Origin: Clostridiales bacterium
GTDB taxonomy: Bacteria; Bacillota; Clostridia; Christensenellales; CAG-138
Length of the DNA: 10,514 bases
NCBI GenBank assembly: GCA_012511925.1
Contig: JAAZFD010000024.1
Location: forward strand, 1-10,514
Direction: 5' to 3'
Shown here: positions 1-6,904 of the stretch, piece after piece
Layout of the letters: each line of letters starts with the position of its first letter
Numbering within the stretch: position 1 is the stretch's first letter
Notes under the pieces: generated by a model
Seen by the model: only the letters and a program-made list of their open reading frames with translations
Told to the model about the DNA's origin: nothing
Databases searched by the model: none
Translations under genes and position numbers: made by a program

Positions 1-138
<138 letters not shown>

Positions 139-149
139 ACAGGAGAAGT

Positions 150-830
150 ATGGCAGAGAAAATTTCAATAACGGTTGACGGACCTGCAGGTTCAGGGAAA
201 AGCACAATTTCAAAGCTAATCGCAGAAAAACTGAATATACTTCACCTCGATACAGGTGCTATGTATCGTGCTGTTGCATTGAGTGCATTGGATAGGGGAA
301 TTTCGGTTAGCGATGTTTTAGCTGTAGAATCCATGCTTAAAGGACTGAGCATAGCTGTTACATATGATAACGGCATTCAAAGAATCTTTGTAAACGGTGT
401 TGACGTAATGGGCAGAATAAGAACCGCCGAGGTGTCAAAAGCCGCCTCAGACATTGCGGTAATTCCTGCCGTAAGAGTAAAGCTGGTCGAGATTCAAAGA
501 CAATTATCGAAAAGCCTAAGTTTGATTATTGATGGCAGAGATATTGGCTCTTATGTGTTGCCAAATGCAGATTATAAGTTTTACATTACAGCCGACCCAG
601 AGGAAAGAGCGAAAAGACGACTGAAAGAACAGCAAAGCAAGGGCTTAGAAATAGAAAAAACGCTTGCAGAGATGACGCAAGAAATAATTTCTCGTGATAA
701 AACCGATAGCACAAGGGAGTTTGCGCCCTTGGTTTGTGCCGATAATGCACTATACATAGATACAACTAAAATGACGATTGAGCAGGTTGTTTCAACCGTT
801 CTTAATGCCATACAAAAGGTGAAAAAATGA
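150..830 (+). CDS. cmk: Cytidylate kinase (CMP/dCMP kinase)
   Basis: This 226-residue cytosolic enzyme transfers phosphate from ATP to CMP or dCMP, giving the diphosphates needed for nucleic acid and CDP-lipid synthesis. Visible landmarks are the P-loop GPAGSGKST (residues 11-19), DTGAMYR (34-40) in the nucleotide-monophosphate region, DGRDIG (128-133), the lid segment DPEERAKRR (149-157), and SRDKTDSTR (181-189), all typical of bacterial Cmk. Length matches the family. ATG 150 is chosen because AGGAG at 141-145 precedes it and the P-loop then sits at the normal distance. An in-frame ATG at 54 would add 32 residues unlike the family and would lie inside the upstream flavoprotein gene. The stop overlaps the plsC start (ATGA), indicating translational coupling. 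Confidence 0.97.
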   Translation: MAEKISITVDGPAGSGKSTISKLIAEKLNILHLDTGAMYRAVALSALDRGISVSDVLAVESMLKGLSIAVTYDNGIQRIFVNGVDVMGRIRTAEVSKAASDIAVIPAVRVKLVEIQRQLSKSLSLIIDGRDIGSYVLPNADYKFYITADPEERAKRRLKEQQSKGLEIEKTLAEMTQEIISRDKTDSTREFAPLVCADNALYIDTTKMTIEQVVSTVLNAIQKVKK

Positions 831-1435
831 TTTACTACTTCTTAAAATACTTTATTGCCCCAATCTATTTACTGATTTGGAGACCCATAGTTCATGGTAA
901 AAAGAATTTGCGTTTTTCGGGTGGTGCAATCGTTATTTCGAACCATGCTTCGTATATTGACCCTGTACTACTCGCCTTCGTTTCTAAAAGAACTATTCGT
1001 TACATGGCAAAGGTCGAGTTGTTCCAAAGCAAGCTATCGGCTTTGTTTATGAAGGGCTTATTGGCTTTCCCGGTGAATAGAAGCTCGGCGGATTTGAAAT
1101 CAATTAAGCAAGCGGCAGAGATTTTACAAGGGGGAAAGGTGTTTGGAATATTCCCCGAGGGTACACGCTCCGTAACTGGCAGAGTTGATGATTTTGAGAG
1201 GGGAACAGCGTTCATTGCAGTACATTCTATGCAACCTGTTATACCTGTATATATGGATTCAACGAGCTATGGTTTTTTCAAGCGTCCCCGAATTTATGTA
1301 GGCAAAGCGTTAGATACGGAAGCGATTTGCTCCGATATTTCGCGCTCTCAAGGAATAAGGCTTATGCACGATAAGATGACGGAAGCCGTTAATGACTTAG
1401 AAAGGATTGCATTGAGTGAAAATAAACCTCGCTAA
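827..1435 (+). CDS. plsC: 1-acyl-sn-glycerol-3-phosphate acyltransferase (PlsC/LPLAT family)
   Basis: This 202-residue membrane-associated enzyme probably acylates lysophosphatidic acid to phosphatidic acid, the second acylation of phospholipid synthesis. The catalytic HX4D motif is H40-A-S-Y-I-D45 (in NHASYIDP), and the glycerol-phosphate-binding motif is FPEGTRS at 109-115. A hydrophobic N-terminus (about residues 3-18) probably attaches it to the membrane. The start ATG lies inside the cmk stop (ATGA, 827-830) and has AAAGGTG at 815-821 five bases upstream. The 3' end overlaps the ispH-rpsA start by 20 bases. The acyl donor (acyl-ACP or acyl-CoA) cannot be read from the sequence. A different lysophospholipid substrate is possible, but the lone copy beside cmk and ispH favours the housekeeping role. 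Confidence 0.93.
   Translation: MIYYFLKYFIAPIYLLIWRPIVHGKKNLRFSGGAIVISNHASYIDPVLLAFVSKRTIRYMAKVELFQSKLSALFMKGLLAFPVNRSSADLKSIKQAAEILQGGKVFGIFPEGTRSVTGRVDDFERGTAFIAVHSMQPVIPVYMDSTSYGFFKRPRIYVGKALDTEAICSDISRSQGIRLMHDKMTEAVNDLERIALSENKPR
1401..1418 (+). promoter_or_regulatory. Ribosome binding site and GTG start of ispH-rpsA
   Basis: AAAGGA at 1401-1406 lies nine bases before a GTG at 1416-1418, inside the end of plsC. GTG is chosen as the start because the protein then begins MKINLAKNIGFCFGV, placing the first iron-sulfur cysteine at residue 12, exactly as in E. coli IspH. No upstream in-frame ATG gives a better fit. Confidence 0.8.
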
Positions 1436-3785
1436 AAACATAGGCTTTTGTTTCGGAGTAAAGCGCGCCATTGATATGGCTTTGGAAGAGCAAAAACAAA
1501 GCGACAAAACAATCTACACTTTAGGAGAAATTATTCACAACTCGGCAGTCGTTTCAGACCTAAAAGACAAAGGCATTGATGTAATAAACGATGTGTTTGA
1601 GCTTAGCGAAGGAGATACAATGGTGATTCGCTCTCATGGTGCGCCGCTAAGCACAATAGAAAAAGCAAAGAAAATGGGAGTAATAGTAATTGATGCAACC
1701 TGTCCATACGTAAAAAAGATTCATAATATAGTTTCAAAAGCACATAAAGAGGGCAAAAAGGTAATAATTGCAGGCACAAAAGAGCATCCTGAGGTTATTG
1801 GAATAAATGGGCATTGTGATGATAAAGGGATAATTATTTCAGATTTTTCAGAGCTTTTGCAAATGAATAATGATGATAGTATATGCTTAGTAGCCCAGAC
1901 TACATTCTTGCGTAGCAGATATTATGAAATTGCAAAAAAGTTCAAAAAAAGTTTCAAAAATATTGAAATTCACGATACTATATGCGATACAACGAAAAAT
2001 CGGCAGGATGAAGCGGAGGATTTGAGCAAGGAATGCGATGCGATTATAGTAATTGGCGGGAAAAATAGTTCGAAAACCCAAAAGTTATACAAGATATGCA
2101 AAGAAAATTGCAAAAAAACCGATTGTATTGAAAAATCATGCGAACTAACGCTTGAAAATGTTAAAATCAATGGTATAATAGGTATCGTTGCGGGCGCTTC
2201 AACGCCCGATTGGATGATTAGGGAGGTTATAACCAGAATGAATGAACTCGAAAAGGCAGCTACAAATGCTTCTGAAGCATCAGAAACTGCCGCAGAACCG
2301 ACTGCAGAGAACACCGCAGAAAAGACCGAAGGCGAAATTGAAGTAGCCACAGTCAAAGGTGAAACTGCAACTGCTTCTTCCGCTCAAAAAAAGGGTGGCA
2401 AGAAAAAGCCTGAAGACTCAGGCGAACAGAGCTTTGCGGAAGCTTTGGAAAATACAATGGTGCGCATCAAGGATGGTCAAATCCTTAACGAACATGTACT
2501 TACCGTAACTGAAGACGAAGTCTGGGTTAGCATATCCGGCTACAAATCCGATGGCTACATTCCGCGTGCGGAATTCTCCATGGATTCGGATGTTAAACTT
2601 TCTGAAGCTGTCAAACCTGGCGACGAAATCAAAGTCGCTGTGCTAAAGGTTAACGACGGAACAGGTAAAGGCGTTTTGCTTTCACGTAAATCAATTGAAA
2701 AGAAAGAAAAAATGGAAGCAATGTTCAATGATGACACTCTTGTAGGAAAGGTGTTTGAAGCTCGTGTCAAAGAAGCTGTAAAAGGCGGTCTTGTGGCTTT
2801 CGCCAATGGTATGAGGATATTCATTCCCGCCAAACTCGTAGGTTTGCGTTACGTAGAAGACTTAAACCCCTATGTTAAAAAGAACATTAAAGTTAAAGTT
2901 ATCGAAGTTGACAAGAACAAGAAGAGCATAATTGGCTCTGCCAGAGCTGTAATCGAAGAAGAACGAGATACTCAAATGCGTGAGTATTGCGAAAAACTTG
3001 TTGTTGGCTCAAAGGTCAAGGGTATTGTTAAGCGCTTTACTAAGTTCGGCTATTTTGTTGATATTGGTGGCTTTGAAGGCAAAATCAGCATGAGAGACTT
3101 AAGCTGGGAACACATCGAAAAGCCTGGTGATCTGCTCGCTGAAGAGCAAGAAATCGAAGTTGTAATACTCTCTGTTGATGTTGAAAAATGCCATGTTGCA
3201 TTGGGCTATAAACAACTTCAGCCCAAGCCCGATCCATGGGTACAGGCAGCCGAAAGGTTCACCGAAGGCTCTATCGTTGAAGGCAAGGTTGTTAGAATAC
3301 TTCCCTTTGGTGCATTTGTTCAAATTACACCTTCAATCGACGCTTTGATTCACATTTCTCATGTTGCTGCAAGGCGCATTGCGAAAATCGAAGACGAGAT
3401 TAACTTGGGCGACAAGGTTCGTTGCAAGGTTCTCGAAGTAGATGTTACTGCAAAGCGTATGAACATTAGCAGAAAAGACTTGATTTTAGAAGAAAATCCT
3501 GCATTGGCTGCTGAAGTTGCAAAAGAGCATGAGGAGCGTGAGCGTGAAAGAACAGAGAGAGCCGCTCAACGTGCAGCTTTTGAACAACAACGCAAAGAGC
3601 GTCAAGCTAAGTTTGAAGCGCAGAGAGAGACTGCTGGAACTGAACAACCTAAAGCTGAGGTTCGTGAACGTCCCCGCTCGCGTCGTGAGGATGAAGATTA
3701 CGAATTACCACCTGTTGAGCAATCAACCACTTCTCTTGCAAGCTTGTTTGCAGGCTTAAAAGAATCTGATGATGACAACGCTTAA
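1416..3785 (+). CDS. ispH-rpsA: Fusion protein: 4-hydroxy-3-methylbut-2-enyl diphosphate reductase (IspH) + ribosomal protein S1
   Basis: This 789-residue protein joins two functions. Residues 1-275 are IspH, the last enzyme of the MEP isoprenoid pathway, which reduces HMBPP to IPP and DMAPP using an iron-sulfur cluster. The cluster cysteines are C12, C96 and C190; H41, H74, H124, E126 and T163 match the substrate-site residues, and the SxN-type site is around NSS 217-219. Residues 279-335 form an Ala/Glu/Thr-rich linker ending in a Lys-rich patch. Four S1 RNA-binding domains follow (about 349-425, 440-512, 528-600, 616-690), then a charged, Arg/Glu-rich tail ending in SLASLFAGLK. Four S1 domains is usual for Firmicutes S1, against six in E. 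coli. Such fusions are known in Clostridia. Oddities are a change in codon use and an internal start signal at the domain junction, described separately. Confidence 0.95.
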   Translation: MKINLAKNIGFCFGVKRAIDMALEEQKQSDKTIYTLGEIIHNSAVVSDLKDKGIDVINDVFELSEGDTMVIRSHGAPLSTIEKAKKMGVIVIDATCPYVKKIHNIVSKAHKEGKKVIIAGTKEHPEVIGINGHCDDKGIIISDFSELLQMNNDDSICLVAQTTFLRSRYYEIAKKFKKSFKNIEIHDTICDTTKNRQDEAEDLSKECDAIIVIGGKNSSKTQKLYKICKENCKKTDCIEKSCELTLENVKINGIIGIVAGASTPDWMIREVITRMNELEKAATNASEASETAAEPTAENTAEKTEGEIEVATVKGETATASSAQKKGGKKKPEDSGEQSFAEALENTMVRIKDGQILNEHVLTVTEDEVWVSISGYKSDGYIPRAEFSMDSDVKLSEAVKPGDEIKVAVLKVNDGTGKGVLLSRKSIEKKEKMEAMFNDDTLVGKVFEARVKEAVKGGLVAFANGMRIFIPAKLVGLRYVEDLNPYVKKNIKVKVIEVDKNKKSIIGSARAVIEEERDTQMREYCEKLVVGSKVKGIVKRFTKFGYFVDIGGFEGKISMRDLSWEHIEKPGDLLAEEQEIEVVILSVDVEKCHVALGYKQLQPKPDPWVQAAERFTEGSIVEGKVVRILPFGAFVQITPSIDALIHISHVAARRIAKIEDEINLGDKVRCKVLEVDVTAKRMNISRKDLILEENPALAAEVAKEHEERERERTERAAQRAAFEQQRKERQAKFEAQRETAGTEQPKAEVRERPRSRREDEDYELPPVEQSTTSLASLFAGLKESDDDNA
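2222..2240 (+). promoter_or_regulatory. Possible internal ribosome binding site and ATG for a free S1 protein
   Basis: GGAGGT at 2222-2227, a six-base match to the Shine-Dalgarno core, sits ten bases before an in-frame ATG at 2238-2240 (Met275 of the fusion). This is the last turn of the IspH domain, just before the flexible linker, so initiation here would give a 515-residue S1 protein without IspH. The motif also encodes ordinary IspH C-terminal residues (R-E-V), so it could be coincidental. Inference only. Confidence 0.35.
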
Positions 3786-3801
3786 ATAACTATTTACACT
3801 T

Positions 3802-3827
3802 AAAGCCGCCTTTATGGGCGGCTTTTT
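3802..3827 (+). terminator. Intrinsic terminator of the cmk-plsC-ispH/rpsA operon
   Basis: AAAGCCGCC (3802-3810) pairs perfectly with GGCGGCTTT (3817-3825) around a TTTATG loop, and five T residues run from 3823 to 3827. It starts 16 bases after the ispH-rpsA stop, the expected place for a rho-independent terminator. Confidence 0.92.
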
Positions 3828-4131
3828 GCTGTCATGAAACCACGCAAGATAGCTGTGGTCTGACTATTGCAGGTGTTCAAATGAGTGTTTTGAGTTTTTG
3901 TAAGCCATGATTTTTGGGATAGGGCGATTTGCTTAGCAAACCTACAGAAAAGCCATAGACGCCCTAATAAAGACGTTTTGACAATCTCAACATTGGGTGT
4001 GCGAACACTCAAGGTACGGCACCTACAAATTTCGAAATGACGTTTGGATGTGCGTAATGGTGTAGCATTTCTCGGCAAATTCAGTTTGTTGTTGACCTAA
4101 ATAGTGTGGGATATGCAGTTTTTCAACTATC
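3828..4131. other. Non-coding interval between two terminators, rich in inverted repeats
   Basis: No open frame here has a start, ribosome binding site or recognisable protein. The longest minus-strand frame (3812-4078) would begin with TTG, lacks a Shine-Dalgarno sequence and runs into the operon terminator. Several pairings are visible: TAGGGCG (3920-3926) with CGCCCTA (3960-3966), enclosing the hairpin TTTGC-TTA-GCAAA (3928-3940); GAGTGTT (3883-3889) with AACACTC (4004-4010); and ACCAC (3839-3843) with GTGGT (3855-3859). They may mark a structured RNA, a dispersed intergenic repeat or chance. I see no promoter with both elements in place. Confidence 0.4.
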
Positions 4132-4156
4132 AAAAGCCGCCTTTGACAGCGGCTTT
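4132..4156 (-). terminator. Intrinsic terminator of the minus-strand nucleotidyltransferase gene
   Basis: Read on the minus strand, AAAGCCGC (4156-4149) pairs with GCGGCTTT (4140-4133) around an eight-base loop and is followed by a short T run (to 4132). It begins 20 bases past the stop of the minus-strand gene. The T tract is short, so efficiency may be moderate. It also folds on the plus strand and may act as a second barrier to readthrough from the S1 operon. Confidence 0.8.
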
Positions 4157-4175
4157 CTTACAATTTTTTGTTTAG

Positions 4176-6623
4176 TTATTCTTTCTTGTTCTTAATAATT
4201 TCGCTGATTTTCTCAACATATAAAGTTGTTAGGTCCTTTGAGTATTCCTCGTTAAAACTGCCAGCTAAAACTCTACATTCGGCAACGCTATCACCTGATT
4301 TTACTAGCACCCAGCCGTTGTTTGAATGGATTTTCAAAGCATCCACAGGCTCTATGAGTTGCGAATCCTCCTCTTCATCCAAGGTGCTTAAAATTCTGCC
4401 CATATCCTCCCAAGAGCATGGTATCGTGCTGTTCGTTTGAAATACCTTTGGCAGTAAGGATGCATAGCCCTCTAATTCGTTACTCGCTTCGATTTCGCAT
4501 AGTTTAACAATGCAAGCTATTGGGTCGAATATTTCGGGCACAAACGCATTATTCTTAATTGCAGCCCTAAAATAACTGTGCCAATCAACAGGGGCGCTGA
4601 CGATATCAATATTTTTTTGCTTCAAATGAGCGATGTATTCATCGGGAAAACTAATAGGAACCGCTATTCTTTCTATGCGTTTATTATCTATCGCAGAAGC
4701 TATAAGAATAGAAATTAAAGCCATTTGGTCAAGCGTTCGTCCCGATTCAAGCATTACCAAAGGTGTATTGTTGGTTCTATCCTCTATGTAACAACCAAAA
4801 GCGGCATTGTTGTTATTAATTTCAGACAGCATCCTTTCGCCCTTTTTCGTATCCGCTGATACTACCTTCCAACTCATTCGCATTATTATAGGTGCGATGA
4901 TGTCATAAAGTAATTGGGGAACATCTAACACGATTGTTTTTGGATTACTTTCTATAGAATCAACATTTATATTTTTCTTGAGCTTAGCTTCGTATGCATT
5001 CTTGATGCCTCCGAACTCGTCAACTATTCCAATTTCCTTTTGCGTTGACGGCAGAACCTCGCCTTTCGAGAAAACCTGCATTAGTTTTCTGCGTTTTGAT
5101 GAATCGATAGCAACACCCAACTCATCACATAAAATAATGTTCACACCATGCGAATCCTCGTTAGTGCTGATGTATATTCCACCCTTAGTATCAAGCGTTT
5201 TAATGGCAAAGCTAAAAAGCGTGAACGGCATATAGGGTAGGGAATATACGTCTATTCCTTGTGAAATAATACCCGAAACAGCTGCTCGTTTCAACATTGA
5301 CGAAGTAGGAGTACCATCGCAAGCAATAACCAAAGAGCTAATTTTCGGAAGAAGCGAAGCGTACGAAGCCGCAACTCTAACAGCTGTTTCGGGGGATAAA
5401 TCCGTATCGCTATAGCCAGTTATGCCAACATCCTCACATGAAATTCTTTTTGTAATGCCCCATATTATGTTTTCACCGACCTTCTGATGCTGGTCTATGC
5501 TTTTATCAGGCCAAATAGATGCCGAATCAAAAACAGTTGTGTTGTTGCCGATCGAGCATCTTTCCCCTATAACGCTACCTTCATAAATTTCGCTGTCATT
5601 GTCTATTTGAACGCCATTACAGCATATCGAACCTCTTAACTGAACATTCTCTCTAATAATACAGTCCTGCATAATTACAGAGCGTTTCACACTTGCGTTC
5701 ATATAAACCTTTGAATTGCTACCGATTACAGCGCATTCGCTGATTTTTGCGCCGCTACCAATCTCAACACCCTCAGAAATATAGCACGGTGGCTCAAGAA
5801 TAGCTTTGTCGGAAATGATTGCACCGTTTTCAATATACATTCCATTATAAATTCCACCATTATAAAAAACAGCGTTTTTGTTTGGAATAAATGAAACCAA
5901 GCCATGTAGCATATCTCTTTGAGATTGCAAGTATTGTTCAATATCGCCTATGTCGCACCAATAATCGTGTATTTCGTGTCCAAAAATATCGATGCCCTTT
6001 TCCATAAGCATGGGGAATAGGTCGCAGCTGAAATCAAATGCCTTGCCCTCGGGGATCATTTCGATAATTTCCGGCTCAAGAATATAAATACCAGTGTTAG
6101 CTAAATTACTGAATACCTCGTTCCGAACAGGCTTTTCCAAAAACCTTGATATTTTTTTATTTGAGTCAATGAGCGCAACTCCATACTCTGTTGGGGAGTT
6201 AACCTGCTTTAATAATATGGTTACCTTTGAGTTGTTTTCTCTGTGAAATTGAATCGCTTTACCTAAATCACAATCAGTTAAAGTATCTCCGCTGATTACT
6301 AAAATCGTTTTGTCCTTTTCGGCTGCATTTTTTACGCTTCCAGCCGTTCCTAAAGGAGATTTTGAGGATGAATGCTTTATGTTAACCCCAAAATCATTTC
6401 CGTTGCCTAAGTGTTGCTCAATCATGTTCCCAAGATAGAACAAGGTAGTAGTGATATTTGTGATTCCGTGCAGCTTCAATAAGTCAATGCAGTAATCTAT
6501 AACAGGCTTATTCAACAATGGTACGAGTGGCTTTGGCATTGTGCATGTCATTGGACGCAATCTCGTGCCCTCTCCGCCCGCCATGATAACAGCATGAATT
6601 CCTTTGTGTTTGTTTTCGCTCAT
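4176..6623 (-). CDS. Sugar-phosphate nucleotidyltransferase with hexapeptide repeats and a degenerate phosphomannomutase-like domain
   Basis: This 815-residue cytosolic protein resembles large mannose-1-phosphate guanylyltransferase-like proteins. Residues 8-240 are an NTP-transferase domain: AGGEGTRLRP (15-24), PKPLVP (30-35), PLGTAGSV (90-97), SGDTLTD (111-117), EYGVAL (146-151), FLEKP (161-165), NTGIYIL (176-182) and WCDIGD (222-227). Residues about 256-375 carry left-handed beta-helix hexapeptide repeats. Residues about 395-815 resemble a phosphohexomutase, but where active enzymes have TASHNP there is ISTNEDSHG (485-493), and the metal loop DGDGDR is replaced around 612-618. The mutase half is therefore probably not catalytic. 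The likely product is a GDP- or other NDP-sugar for envelope glycans; the substrate is not readable. ATG 6621-6623 has AAAGGTGG nine bases upstream. It is monocistronic and convergent with the S1 operon. Confidence 0.88.
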   Translation of the reverse strand: MSENKHKGIHAVIMAGGEGTRLRPMTCTMPKPLVPLLNKPVIDYCIDLLKLHGITNITTTLFYLGNMIEQHLGNGNDFGVNIKHSSSKSPLGTAGSVKNAAEKDKTILVISGDTLTDCDLGKAIQFHRENNSKVTILLKQVNSPTEYGVALIDSNKKISRFLEKPVRNEVFSNLANTGIYILEPEIIEMIPEGKAFDFSCDLFPMLMEKGIDIFGHEIHDYWCDIGDIEQYLQSQRDMLHGLVSFIPNKNAVFYNGGIYNGMYIENGAIISDKAILEPPCYISEGVEIGSGAKISECAVIGSNSKVYMNASVKRSVIMQDCIIRENVQLRGSICCNGVQIDNDSEIYEGSVIGERCSIGNNTTVFDSASIWPDKSIDQHQKVGENIIWGITKRISCEDVGITGYSDTDLSPETAVRVAASYASLLPKISSLVIACDGTPTSSMLKRAAVSGIISQGIDVYSLPYMPFTLFSFAIKTLDTKGGIYISTNEDSHGVNIILCDELGVAIDSSKRRKLMQVFSKGEVLPSTQKEIGIVDEFGGIKNAYEAKLKKNINVDSIESNPKTIVLDVPQLLYDIIAPIIMRMSWKVVSADTKKGERMLSEINNNNAAFGCYIEDRTNNTPLVMLESGRTLDQMALISILIASAIDNKRIERIAVPISFPDEYIAHLKQKNIDIVSAPVDWHSYFRAAIKNNAFVPEIFDPIACIVKLCEIEASNELEGYASLLPKVFQTNSTIPCSWEDMGRILSTLDEEEDSQLIEPVDALKIHSNNGWVLVKSGDSVAECRVLAGSFNEEYSKDLTTLYVEKISEIIKNKKE

Positions 6624-6632
6624 TCTTCTGAA

Positions 6633-6649
6633 CCACCTTTTTTATTATA
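6633..6649 (-). promoter_or_regulatory. Promoter -10 and ribosome binding site of the minus-strand nucleotidyltransferase gene
   Basis: On the minus strand a perfect TATAAT (6649-6644) is followed after six bases by the Shine-Dalgarno core GGTGG (6637-6633), nine bases before the ATG. No good -35 box is seen: the best is TTCACT with a 19-base spacer. If this -10 is used, the transcript would start at or next to the ribosome binding site. The RBS is well supported; the promoter is moderate. Confidence 0.45.
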
Positions 6650-6842
6650 CTCGTCTTATTTTGTGCAAAGTGAACGTGAATATTCGAGAAAAACATAACG
6701 GACTGATGTTTATGAGGATTTCATTGGATTGGCTAAAATCTGCCTTAAAATACTAACTTTTTTAAATAAACCCATTTTAAAGCACGCTAAAAATTAAAAG
6801 AATTATTTGGTTAATATTTTTTACAAAACTGGATAAAAGTGT

Positions 6843-6871
6843 TTGACTTCATTTTACATTTACTATATTAT
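6843..6871 (+). promoter_or_regulatory. Sigma-A-type promoter of the first prepilin gene
   Basis: TTGACT (6843-6848) and TATTAT (6866-6871) each match consensus in five of six positions with a 17-base spacer. Transcription would start near 6878, giving a leader of about 27 bases. GGAGG at 6896-6900 lies four bases before ATG 6905. The region from about 6785 to 6835 is very AT-rich and could act as an UP element. Confidence 0.75.
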
Positions 6872-6894
6872 ATTCTGTGATATGCAAATGTAAA
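6853..6894. promoter_or_regulatory. Inverted repeat flanking the -10 of the first prepilin promoter
   Basis: TTTACATTT (6853-6861) is the exact reverse complement of AAATGTAAA (6886-6894). One arm is in the -35/-10 spacer and the other is in the leader just before the ribosome binding site. It could be a repressor operator or an RNA-free DNA site, but nine-base AT-rich dyads can occur by chance here. Confidence 0.25.
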
Positions 6895-6904
6895 TGGAGG
6901 GATT

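Noticed and set aside
1970..2356. Minus-strand frame of 128 codons inside ispH-rpsA
   Set aside because: Low-complexity Ser/Ala/Val translation produced by the Glu/Thr/Ala-rich linker on the other strand; it is a shadow of a clear gene.
3978..4006. TTGACA in the gene-free block as a promoter for a non-coding RNA
   Set aside because: No -10-like sequence at 16-18 bases downstream (GCGAAC at the expected place).
3812..4078. Minus-strand frame of 88 codons in the gene-free block
   Set aside because: TTG start, no Shine-Dalgarno sequence, no recognisable domain, and it reads into the operon terminator. Kept only as a possible dispersed repeat.
6724..6751. Second possible plus-strand promoter (TTGGAT, 16 bases, TAAAAT)
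   Set aside because: Only 4/6 and 5/6 matches in AT-rich DNA; the promoter at 6843-6871 is better and closer to the gene.
6706..6756. 16-codon frame reading M-F-M-R-I-S-L-D-W-L-K, faintly like the start of phenylalanyl-tRNA synthetase beta chain
   Set aside because: No ribosome binding site, stops at once, and the resemblance covers about ten residues; most likely chance.
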